Part shown: positions 8,743 to 17,487 of the stretch, in pieces
Layout: each line of letters opens with the position of its first letter
Numbering within the stretch: the stretch's first letter is position 1
NCBI RefSeq assembly: GCF_000234665.1
Contig: NC_018315.1
Coordinates: 1 to 64,000 of the forward strand
DNA length: 64,000 nucleotides
Direction of reading: 5' to 3'
Source: Leishmania mexicana MHOM/GT/2001/U1103
Lineage: Eukaryota > Euglenozoa > Kinetoplastea > Trypanosomatida > Trypanosomatidae
Notes under the pieces: generated by a model
Told to the model about the DNA's origin: nothing
The model's database searches: none
What the model saw: only the letters and a program-made list of their open reading frames with translations
Program-made: the position numbers and the translations under genes

Positions 8743-11619
8743 ATGGAGGCCCTGTTGCCTGTCGAGACCTGTTTGCGATGCGGGCATCCCTACGCATTTC
8801 GCCTGTCGCGCTTTGGCTGTGTGTTCTTCTGCGCATGCCACGAGTGCATCGACGTGCTGAAAGTGGCCGCGGCCTTCTCCGCCGCTGTGCGTGGACGAAC
8901 AGCCGCGGTGCCGTTTGTCCCGCTTATGTCATCCCCATCGTGCGAACTCACCTTTTGCATAAAGGTGGTGTCTGTGGAGGTGGACTTTGTGCGCGATCTT
9001 GCTTCCGCCAACTTCCGCAACTTTCATGACGCTGAAGTGGCGCAGATAGCGTTCAGCCTTTCCCTCGCACTTCGCGAGCAACTGGCGCGGAGCGGGGCAG
9101 CTCTGACGGGCCCAGCGCCAGTGATGGAACAGCTCACTGAGGAGCTTCTTGAGTCCGGACAAGATCCCGCGCTTCCGTTCTTTGTGAACCCGCCGCCACC
9201 TGGTCTGCGCAAAGCTGTAGCTGACATTCTCAGCTGTGCAGTGCCTGAAATCAGGCTCGATCGGATTCCACATCTCCTTCGTCGCACTATGAAAGCCCAT
9301 CAGGTAGAGGGTGTGAAGACGGCGCTGCGATGGGGAGGACGGATTCTTTTTGCAGACGACATGGGTGTTGGAAAAACAATTCAGGCATTGGCCACCGTGG
9401 CAGCACTCGAGGCCTATCCACTTCTCATCGTATGTCCCTCGGTGTTAAAGCTCATGTGGGCAGACCTAATCGAGCAGTACCTGCACGAGCAGGTGTCTGT
9501 CGAGGAGATCCACCTGATTCACGGCGCCAATGACGCGCTTAGTATTGACTCGCAGCCAAAAGTGGTGCTGGTGAGCTATCACATGGCAGCGGTGCTGGAG
9601 AAGCAGCTGCAGGCTCGCAGCTGGAAGTGTCTCTTGTGCGATGAGAGCCATCTTCTGCACACAAATGTTAGCGGAGCTGATGCAACCTATACTCGTGTGG
9701 TGGCGGCTATCGGGCAACGGACGCCTCACTGTCTCCTGCTTTCTGGAACGCCGGCTACGGATAATCCATTCGATCTGTTTAACCAGATCGACACGCTCCG
9801 GCCCAAGCTACTTGGGGAGTCGCGCTTTGAGTTCGCGATGCGGTACTGCCAGCTCACCTTCTCTCCCTACTTGCAGGTTGGAGGGTCAACGAGGAGGGTG
9901 GAGTTTTCATCGCTGCTGCGCTCCTGCTGTATGCTGCGCCGCCTCAAGGAGGATGTGCTGGAGCTGCCACGAAAAAGCAGAGTTGTGATGCGGGTAGCAC
10001 ATCGTCATGGCTCGCACAGTGACGCCCGCCGCAGCGGGGAAGCTCCGTATCAGGACCGGTACGCGAATAGTTGGAAGGCAAACTGGAACGGTATCGCGGA
10101 AGCAGTAGAGCACTGCTGCAGCAAGTACGACCGCGTTGTGCTTTTGGCGCACCACATCGAGCTGATTGATTCACTTGTGCAGTGGACTCGTGACCACTGC
10201 AAGCGCGCCGTACGCATTGACGGACGAGTGCCGGTGCAACAGCGGGGAGATCTCCTACACACTTTCCACCGAGGGGATGCGAGAATTGCGGTAATCGGAA
10301 TCACGGCGTGCGCGGTTGGTATTTCTCTAGCACCGGCTCAGTGCGCCGTGTTCTGTGAGCTCCCCCCTGACGCGGCGTGGATGCGGCAGGCAGAGGATCG
10401 CCTGCATCGCCCTGGACAGCGCGACGAGGTTGTGGTATACTATCTGCTAGGGCTCCATTCGCAGTTTGACGCCGAGCTCTTTTCCCGCTTGTGCAGGAGC
10501 CTCTCCGACGCGGAGGAGTCTCGAGGGACAAGCCTCTCGCTTTCGCAAATCGCGCACGCGTCCCACCCAACACTGCACCCGAAGCCTGCTTCCAAGGCGC
10601 CGACGCATGGCTCGGTGCAGCCAACGGCGGAGCCTTTGCTCTTTTGTATTAGCAAAAACACCGACCGGATCCACGTACGCGCAAGCAAATCGACTGGCTT
10701 TTACACTACGTTTCCGTGGCATGAGGCAAGACAGTGCGTGCAGCAGCGTCAGGACCCAGTGTGGCAGCAGCTGGACACTTTCCTTGAATCCGTTACTCGC
10801 CTTTCACCGTTTCATCGGAGACAACTTGTCCTTCGCCAGGCGTGGCTGCCTCCTGTCTTCCAGTGGAAAAGCGGCGGAGCGGCTGCCTCCGCTCCACGAC
10901 GGCGCAACCGCTATGCGAAAACCCTGACTCTTGGATGGGGAGTGTGGTGGGAGGTGCGCCGATTGTACTTTCCTACGCGTTACTACTTTGGTCCCCTCAC
11001 CGCTTCCGCGAAGAATGAATACGAACCTGGCTGCCTGAACTGCGCGGCGAGCCTCCCACAGCTCGATCGACGTGCTTACATCTTTGTTCCCGGGGCAATT
11101 TGCGGTGCCGCCAACGGCGATTCCGAGCTCTTCTGCTCAGGTAAGTGTAGGTTGTCGTTTTTTATCCGGCGGTCTGGTGGTGTGATACGCCGCAGTGTTG
11201 CGGGTGTAGACAAGAGTGTTTGCTCGCATTGCCACGTTGACTGTGAGACACTGTGTACCGCCGTAGCAGCAGCGGCAGGAAGGCGAGAGCGTGTGGCTGT
11301 GATTGAGAGGCTGCACCCGCAGCTGCTGCAATTCCCCGCTCTCTGCGAGAAGGTCGTCTCGAATCCTATCCCTGGGAATTTCTGGCACGCTGACCACGTG
11401 GTTCCCGTTGCGTGTGGTGGCGGGGAGGCGACTCTAGAGAACCTGCAGACGCTGTGCGTCGTCTGTCACGCCCTCAAAACCCATGAAGATATGAGGCAAC
11501 TGCGACAGAAGCGCGCACTGTTGCCTGCCCAAGGGCCGGTGGCTCGAACAACAGTCGACGTCGCGTGGGTAAAGGTGACTGCTTCCAGTGTCTCACGGGT
11601 CACATGGCGCAAAGTGTGA
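8743..11619 (+). CDS. SNF2-family annealing helicase with C-terminal HNH domain (ZRANB3-like)
   Basis: The 958-residue protein carries a SMARCAL1/ZRANB3-type SNF2 motor: motif I DDMGVGKT (205-212), motif II DESH (300-303), motif III LLLSGTPA, and motif VI RQAEDRLHRPGQ. Downstream of the motor, the segment FCSGKCRLSFFIRRSG and a CxxC (C827, C830) resemble the region before the nuclease domain of vertebrate ZRANB3. An HNH nuclease core follows, HADH (882-885) with CVVCH (905-909). ZRANB3 rewinds and remodels stalled forks and uses its HNH domain as a structure-specific endonuclease, and the same role is inferred here. The first 35 residues hold a cysteine cluster (C10, C13, C26, C30, C32, C35) that could be a zinc finger. 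I see no internal NZF ubiquitin-binding finger and no clear PCNA-binding box. Confidence 0.88.
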   Translation: MEALLPVETCLRCGHPYAFRLSRFGCVFFCACHECIDVLKVAAAFSAAVRGRTAAVPFVPLMSSPSCELTFCIKVVSVEVDFVRDLASANFRNFHDAEVAQIAFSLSLALREQLARSGAALTGPAPVMEQLTEELLESGQDPALPFFVNPPPPGLRKAVADILSCAVPEIRLDRIPHLLRRTMKAHQVEGVKTALRWGGRILFADDMGVGKTIQALATVAALEAYPLLIVCPSVLKLMWADLIEQYLHEQVSVEEIHLIHGANDALSIDSQPKVVLVSYHMAAVLEKQLQARSWKCLLCDESHLLHTNVSGADATYTRVVAAIGQRTPHCLLLSGTPATDNPFDLFNQIDTLRPKLLGESRFEFAMRYCQLTFSPYLQVGGSTRRVEFSSLLRSCCMLRRLKEDVLELPRKSRVVMRVAHRHGSHSDARRSGEAPYQDRYANSWKANWNGIAEAVEHCCSKYDRVVLLAHHIELIDSLVQWTRDHCKRAVRIDGRVPVQQRGDLLHTFHRGDARIAVIGITACAVGISLAPAQCAVFCELPPDAAWMRQAEDRLHRPGQRDEVVVYYLLGLHSQFDAELFSRLCRSLSDAEESRGTSLSLSQIAHASHPTLHPKPASKAPTHGSVQPTAEPLLFCISKNTDRIHVRASKSTGFYTTFPWHEARQCVQQRQDPVWQQLDTFLESVTRLSPFHRRQLVLRQAWLPPVFQWKSGGAAASAPRRRNRYAKTLTLGWGVWWEVRRLYFPTRYYFGPLTASAKNEYEPGCLNCAASLPQLDRRAYIFVPGAICGAANGDSELFCSGKCRLSFFIRRSGGVIRRSVAGVDKSVCSHCHVDCETLCTAVAAAAGRRERVAVIERLHPQLLQFPALCEKVVSNPIPGNFWHADHVVPVACGGGEATLENLQTLCVVCHALKTHEDMRQLRQKRALLPAQGPVARTTVDVAWVKVTASSVSRVTWRKV

Positions 11620-12251
11620 ACTTCCACTCGCGGAGACATGTAGCGTGCCCGCAGCAACCATTGTGGAAGACGTTCTTTTCGCTGTTGTTGGGGCTATCTG
11701 TTGTTTCCTTCCACCCCCACCCCTCCTCCTCCTCTTATTCCGTGTCGATACTGCCAACTCATGTGACTGAAACGGTGGCACTTTTCCCATCCGCTTTTCC
11801 TTCGTTCGAGAAAAAACTATGTGGAAACTCCGAAAGGTAGTACGGGGCTGATGTGGCGGAAGCATAGACGGAAGGGTATCATGCTGCTCTAATGGGCTGT
11901 GTGGCACACCTCGCACACTCGGCTGTAGACGCTTTTAATGCAGCGCCCTACAGCGTTTCTATCACAGTTATATCATACCAGACAAGCCATGTAGCGCGTG
12001 CTGTATTTCTGTGTTCTCCCCTTGGCAGCCTTTCCCTCCGCACGGTGCATCATAAGACGGCTCTATCGATGAAGCTGGACCCGCTCGCAGCACTGCTTTC
12101 GTACCCCTCCTTCGCAAACGCACATGTATACACGAAAACGACGCGCACACGCACATATTGGCACGGCAGCTCTTGATCGTGTGTCTTCACCCTGTACAGG
12201 TGCAACAGCATCAGCCAAATTCGCAGAACAAGAAAAGTAGGGCTGGAATTA
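11620..12251. other. Intergenic spacer
   Basis: Pyrimidine-rich DNA occurs at about 11673-11755 and again at 12001-12025. The latter is followed by CAG (AG 12027-12028), a candidate acceptor for the kinase gene. No gene is seen. Confidence 0.65.
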
Positions 12252-15200
12252 ATGGCCAAAAAGAAAAACGAATGTCACTCTTGCAGGTTAGTACAGGCGT
12301 ACAACACTTGTGAGAATGACGAAATAAAAGACGAAATCGACATCATCGTCAACACTTACGAAAATGTTCGCGTGTCTGGCAAGAGCGCGGCGCACTACCG
12401 AGTGCTTGTCCCACTTACATCCGAAAGTCACCCGAGCAGACGCGTTACCCTAGAGATCCGTGTGGTACCTGGGTATCCGTATGTGGCACCGGCCATCAAT
12501 CTTTTGTTTCCGCCAGGAGTGCAACCCGGGTGTGAGGGTACTCTGTCAGAGTACGAGGTGAAACAGATGGCCAAGGAGGTGCTGAACAACGTTCAGCCGT
12601 GTCTCCCTAGCGGTATGCCTTGCATGATGCAAATTGTCTCGACTGCGGCTGCCATTGTAGAGTGCGGCATTGATCCACCGTCGCAGCAGCAGAACGGAAA
12701 GGCGCAGGATGAGCCAAAAGTGCTTGGTGCAGGCCAGTCGTCATCACTGACGCCAGTTCCGCTGAAGGCGAAGGAAGCGTTGAAGCTCAGCCTGTTTGCG
12801 TTTCACCTTCTAAAGAAGTGCTGTCACATGAAGGACCCGGAGTCGAACGAGGAGGCCGCCAGCAACTTCGACTGGCTTGTCAAGTATCTGCTGGACAGCG
12901 TCAGCATTTTCCCGGAAGCGGCGCGCAGCTTTTTTCCATGGAATGGGATTTCGTTTTCGCGTGCCTTCGCTTCAAACATTGAGAGCGCACTGGCCCTCCC
13001 CCAAGATCAGCAGGGCCTGACAAAATGGCTTTGGGAGGATGAAGGACGCAACCTTCGCATCCAGCAGGGCTCGGAGGGTCGCTACCGGAACGAGTTCATT
13101 CAGCAACGTCTTCTCGGGGCCGGTGGTTTTGCTCCTGTATACGTCTGTCGGAAGAAGATCGATGGCCGCCTGTACGCGATTAAGAAGATTGCAATGACAG
13201 AGGCGCAGTCTGAGAAGGTTCTGCGAGAGGTGCAGACCCTCGCTGCACTTAATCACAAGAACATTGTTCGCTACTACGATGCGTGGGTCGAGGACGGGTG
13301 CGATGAGGACTTGCGTGAATTCGTTGACACCGATGCGGAGGATGAGGAAGATGAGATGAAGGACGGCGGCAAAGTGCTATCACCCCAGTTGCGCGCGGCT
13401 GTCCGTGCTTCGCTGTCCTCGGATACTGACGGCACCTCTTCCTTCTACTCGTCATCAGAGGAAAAGAGCAGCAGCGCGGATACGAGCGAGGACGACGACG
13501 AATCCGGTGAATTCTGCAGCGATAGTGGTGACGCCCGAAGTGATGTTAAAATGCACGAATCGAAGGAGAGGCGGCCGTCCATGAATTTCCAGACGCTTTA
13601 CATTCAAATGGAGCTGTGCTCTGCCCGATCACTTCGCCATTTGATTGATGAAAGCGACTCCAGCGACTCGGGTGGCATCTTTTCTTCTGCCAACGGAGAA
13701 AAGGTCGCCGTGTCCATTCTCCGCCAGCTCCTCTCCGTCACAGCTCACACGCATCGCGAGCGCATTGTTCATCGGGATCTGAAGCCTGAAAATGTGCTGT
13801 TTGAAATGGAGTCGAACCACAACAGTGAAGCTGGGACCATCCGCGTCGCAGACTTTGGCCTGGCGCGCGTGATGAGCGGCGTAAAGCGTATCAGAAGCGT
13901 TCTAGACGTGGATGAGGTGAGCACGCCGACAAATTTGGTCTCCGCAAACTATCCCACAGGCAACTGCGGCTCGGTGCTGTACTGCGCGCCAGAGCAGGAG
14001 AAGGGTCTCGAGTACGATTTCAAGGTTGACGAGTTTAGCATCGGAATGATCGCGTTTGAAATGTGGCTTGCCATCGCCGGAAAAGGCTTCCGCGAGCGTT
14101 TTACTATTATGGGCGAAGTCTGGCGCACTGGCAAGCTTCCGCAGTGGTTTGCCCGGTGGAACCCGACGATGGCCGATATTATCGAGAAGCTGTTGGAGCC
14201 TGACCCGCGTCGACGCACCACCTGCGAGGCTGTGCTGCGCACGACAGAGCTTCCAGGTGATCCGGCTGATCTCACAAGTGCGCTGGACACAGTGGACAGG
14301 TATGGCGAGAGAATAGCTGGACGCATCATCCAGAAAATCCAGCGAATCGGATCCGAGTTCCGCAAGCCGTCGAGGGCATTCCGCGACGACGCTCAATTTG
14401 TGGGATCGTCGCAGTGCACGGATGTGGTGCAAGCGGTTCAGGTAATCGGCATGCTGCACGGCGCCGTCCCGGTGGCGCTCTTTGACCCGACTGTTGCAAT
14501 GAACCCTAAGCTGGCTGAGATGAATGTGGACTGTGTGGTGGACAGCAGCGGCCGCAGCTTTGCCTACTCTGCCCTTCCATACTTTGCGACAGCGTCGTTT
14601 CTCGGCATGCAGGAGAATGGCTCCATCGGCTCCTTTTATCAGTTTTACCATCGCGCTCGATCCTACGTCATATTCACGACGCCGCTGCCCCACCATGGTG
14701 TATTCAACGAGTGTGTGCTGGAGCCGTTGTTGTCGCTATGTCATCTGCTCGCTTTTACAGAGACGACGGAGTCGATGGAGATGATTGTGTCGCACGTCCA
14801 CTGGCTAAAGACAGTGTTTCCCACCGAGATCGGAACGCGGTCGCCGCCACCCGAGCTGTGTCATCTGCGCAGCGAAATCCACACAGCAGACCAGGTCGGG
14901 CATGCTATTTCAAGTATCACGGAGAGTCTGTGTGCTGCCGGACTGCTGCTGTGTGACGAGCGTGACGAGTACATCAAAAAGTTCACAATGGCAGTTGTCG
15001 ACATCATAAACACGTTTGCGAAGCACATGAATACGCACCTCACTCTAGTTATGGACCCGGCACTGCAGCCCAGCGACTTGCTGGTTGCGCGGAAAGCCCT
15101 GGAGACGGGCATCATTTTCGAGTGTCGCTCTACGCGCGGGGCGGTGCCGCTGGCCTTTGGCTGTTTCCTGGACAACTTCACGAGCAACTGCACCGTCGTG

Positions 15201-15998
15201 AGCCCTGACATTTCTGCGTTCTCCGTAGTGGTGGATGTGCAGCACCTCCTCAGCGTTGGCAAGCACGTACATATGACTTGGCGTGAGAATCTTCTGCTGG
15301 ACGGTGTCGCCGCAAAACGACACGATTTATACTCGCTCACGCAACTCCCTCACGTCGTGGAGGCGGCGATTCAGCTGTGGAAGGGAAACATCCGGGCGTG
15401 CATCCGCGCCGACACGGATGCTCGCGCGCTGGCGCGGGCCCTGAAGGCGAAGCAGATCAGGTGGTTACTCGTGGATGGGAAGCGGATCGTAGCGGTGCCA
15501 ACGAATCAGCAAAGTAAAGTAAGCGGACACGGTGGCGACATCGCGCTCGACGACCTGCGGCAAACTGTCCGCAGCCTTTCCGTAAAGGAGAAGTCGACAA
15601 GCAGTGCGATCATCGATGTTCAGTTCCTTTCTGGAAAGGTTGAGACCCGCACAGCTGATAAGATTGTAGAGCTGTTCTCCACAATGATGACACCACCTCC
15701 ATCCACAGTGGTGGTGGTGAATACTGACGTGAAGCGCATTCACGAGTGTCTGGAACAGTTCAACGAGTCGGCGCCGGACTCGCCACTCGAGACCCTTGCA
15801 GAGCCCACGCTGGCCAGGTGGATGAAGGCTAACGCTGCGACGTCGAGTGTGGTGCCCGTCTACTCCCTGACCGAGGGAAAGATAGTCTTTTTCGTCAACT
15901 ACAAACGATTCAAGGTCTCTGGCAAGAAGAATAAACCCCACAAGAAAAATAAACAGGACAGTAAAACGGGTCATTCCAGCTTCGCTGCCTCTGAATAA
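12252..15998 (+). CDS. GCN2-type eIF2-alpha kinase
   Basis: The 1248-residue protein has the GCN2 order of domains. An RWD domain fills about residues 10-140, with the hallmark YPYVAP near 75, followed by the kinase domain: glycine loop GAGGFAPV (289-296), K311, HRDLKPEN (507-514), DFG (534-536) and APEQ. Between the N-lobe strands there is an insert of about 100 residues (about 345-445), very rich in D, E and S, as is usual for eIF2alpha kinases. From about 690 to the end comes a histidyl-tRNA-synthetase-like region and an anticodon-binding-like C-terminus ending in a lysine-rich tail. GCN2 senses uncharged tRNA or stalled ribosomes and phosphorylates eIF2alpha, reducing initiation. A SIDER2 element begins 345 bases downstream of the stop and is probably in its 3' UTR. 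Confidence 0.92.
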   Translation: MAKKKNECHSCRLVQAYNTCENDEIKDEIDIIVNTYENVRVSGKSAAHYRVLVPLTSESHPSRRVTLEIRVVPGYPYVAPAINLLFPPGVQPGCEGTLSEYEVKQMAKEVLNNVQPCLPSGMPCMMQIVSTAAAIVECGIDPPSQQQNGKAQDEPKVLGAGQSSSLTPVPLKAKEALKLSLFAFHLLKKCCHMKDPESNEEAASNFDWLVKYLLDSVSIFPEAARSFFPWNGISFSRAFASNIESALALPQDQQGLTKWLWEDEGRNLRIQQGSEGRYRNEFIQQRLLGAGGFAPVYVCRKKIDGRLYAIKKIAMTEAQSEKVLREVQTLAALNHKNIVRYYDAWVEDGCDEDLREFVDTDAEDEEDEMKDGGKVLSPQLRAAVRASLSSDTDGTSSFYSSSEEKSSSADTSEDDDESGEFCSDSGDARSDVKMHESKERRPSMNFQTLYIQMELCSARSLRHLIDESDSSDSGGIFSSANGEKVAVSILRQLLSVTAHTHRERIVHRDLKPENVLFEMESNHNSEAGTIRVADFGLARVMSGVKRIRSVLDVDEVSTPTNLVSANYPTGNCGSVLYCAPEQEKGLEYDFKVDEFSIGMIAFEMWLAIAGKGFRERFTIMGEVWRTGKLPQWFARWNPTMADIIEKLLEPDPRRRTTCEAVLRTTELPGDPADLTSALDTVDRYGERIAGRIIQKIQRIGSEFRKPSRAFRDDAQFVGSSQCTDVVQAVQVIGMLHGAVPVALFDPTVAMNPKLAEMNVDCVVDSSGRSFAYSALPYFATASFLGMQENGSIGSFYQFYHRARSYVIFTTPLPHHGVFNECVLEPLLSLCHLLAFTETTESMEMIVSHVHWLKTVFPTEIGTRSPPPELCHLRSEIHTADQVGHAISSITESLCAAGLLLCDERDEYIKKFTMAVVDIINTFAKHMNTHLTLVMDPALQPSDLLVARKALETGIIFECRSTRGAVPLAFGCFLDNFTSNCTVVSPDISAFSVVVDVQHLLSVGKHVHMTWRENLLLDGVAAKRHDLYSLTQLPHVVEAAIQLWKGNIRACIRADTDARALARALKAKQIRWLLVDGKRIVAVPTNQQSKVSGHGGDIALDDLRQTVRSLSVKEKSTSSAIIDVQFLSGKVETRTADKIVELFSTMMTPPPSTVVVVNTDVKRIHECLEQFNESAPDSPLETLAEPTLARWMKANAATSSVVPVYSLTEGKIVFFVNYKRFKVSGKKNKPHKKNKQDSKTGHSSFAASE

Positions 15999-16342
15999 GG
16001 GAGCGGTCGTAGCATGTCGGGTTGATTATCTCTTCACCTTGCTTCTGTGCGCTTCTTCTGTTCAGCTTGCACACCACTTATTTCAATTTTTATTTTCTTT
16101 TTTTTTCTGTGCTGCGAGGCAAGAGCGCACTCGTGTGATAAGGGGCGGGTCGATGTCTTCTGAGTGTTTCGGTATTTGTCTATTGGGAATTGCCGTTTTC
16201 CTCTTACCGTTGCGGAAAACAACTGTCAACTGCTCTTTTCTTTCTTGCTTGTAACGCCAGTTTTCTTATCCTTTCATACCGCCGCCTGCTGAAGAACTTG
16301 CTTTATGGATTTGTTTTTTTTCTGTTTTTGCAACTCCTCTTC

Positions 16343-16774
16343 CCCTGATTACGGGACACACCTCGCCGTGGCATCAGGGTCCAGTGACCCCACTCTGTGT
16401 GTGGAGGGGACAAGCAGGGCACCTTCCCCCCCCCCTCACTATGCCCGCCAACGCCGGTCCACTTCCAGTGGCGGCAGGGTCCAGCGCCAACGACGTAGCG
16501 AAGTGAGAGCGGTGTATCGCTGCTGATGTGGGCGGTCAGGTCCTGGATGGCGCTGCGCCGGAGCGACCCGCGACAGTGAACGCGTAGGTGCCATCCACAT
16601 GATGGGCAGAGCTCAAGACAGACGCCGTGCTCCGATGACGGGGTGGGTGTATTGCTGTGATGCGTGTCTAGCGTTGCTTTGCACGACGCAATGGGGGCCT
16701 GCGTGAGCGGCCGGGGTCACGTGGCGTTCAGCTCACGTTGTATGGCGGTATGGGCACGCTGTTGAAAAAGAAAG
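16343..16774 (+). mobile_element. SIDER2 retroposon remnant, copy A
   Basis: The copy is nearly identical to three others in the window (near 22486, 42338 and 57633). It starts with a sequence resembling the 77-79-base Pr77 signature of the L1Tc/ingi retroposons (CCCTGAT ... GGCATCAGGGTCCAG) and ends with GTTGAAAAAGAAAG, an A-rich 3' end expected of a target-primed element. It has no coding capacity. SIDER2 elements are extinct, non-autonomous, mostly located in 3' UTRs, and known in Leishmania to promote mRNA decay. This copy is sense-oriented and lies downstream of the GCN2-type kinase gene. Confidence 0.88.
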
Positions 16775-17321
16775 TGAGGGTGCAGTCACGTGCTTTGCGT
16801 ATTAGTGCTAAAGAGATATGGAATGAAGGAAAGATAAGTAGCGCGATGCATAAAAAAAAGCTTCCGTGCAAGCATGGAAGAGAGTCAATGCACGCGCATA
16901 CCATGAAATCTGCACGCCGTTTGCATCTAAATGCGGGCGCAGCGGGAAGAGGTGCAACATTTTTGAGTAAAGGGTGCGTGACGTAGCAGCGCTGAAGTGC
17001 CCCAAAGGAAAAATGACGATGATCTCGGTGGAGCGGTGCTTCATGGCCACATTCCCTCCCATCAACCTCTTCTCTCCTTCCAACCACACCAGCTCGTACT
17101 TGGAGAGTACAGTTGCTCATCGGAGCTCCATCATTTGAGCGCGGGTGTCTTCTGGATGCAGCCTGAGGCGTGTTTGCAAGGCAACGTTTTACTTCACTGA
17201 ACAGAATTGTGCAAAGGCTTATCAACGCCACCGCCACTCTCCCTGTCCAGGAAGAAAAAGGTGAGAAACGATTTCCTTGTCGAGTGTCAAGGCGTCGCAC
17301 GTGTTTCACACAAACGCAGTT

Positions 17322-17348
17322 TGCCCCCCCCCCTCTCCCCCCTCACAG
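17322..17348 (+). promoter_or_regulatory. Predicted trans-splice acceptor for the golgin gene
   Basis: A C-rich pyrimidine run of about 25 bases ends in CTCACAG (AG 17347-17348). It leaves a 140-base 5' UTR before the ATG at 17488. Confidence 0.5.
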
Positions 17349-17487
17349 CGTTCTCGGAGGGCATTCACTTTCCGCTAGCATCTCTGCTGGTTATTTCTAT
17401 AGGCTTGGGTCGCACCTACTTTTCCGTGGCGCTTCCGCTTCCAGTGGGTGCAGCTAGCAACAGCAGCTACTGTTCGCCGGTGGCAAC

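Larger units (their letters stand above)
15999..17487. other. Intergenic spacer containing SIDER2 copy A
   Basis: T-rich stretches at 16079-16108 and 16311-16329 precede the SIDER2 element (16343-16774). The rest is unique sequence up to a C/T tract at 17322-17346. No gene is seen. Confidence 0.7.

Noticed and set aside
13902..14696. Reverse-strand open frame of 264 codons inside the GCN2-like kinase gene
   Set aside because: It lies fully inside a well-supported kinase/HisRS-like coding region and has no motif.
16343..16774. SIDER2 segments as small protein genes
   Set aside because: The same short frames recur in all four copies because the DNA repeats; the family is non-coding.
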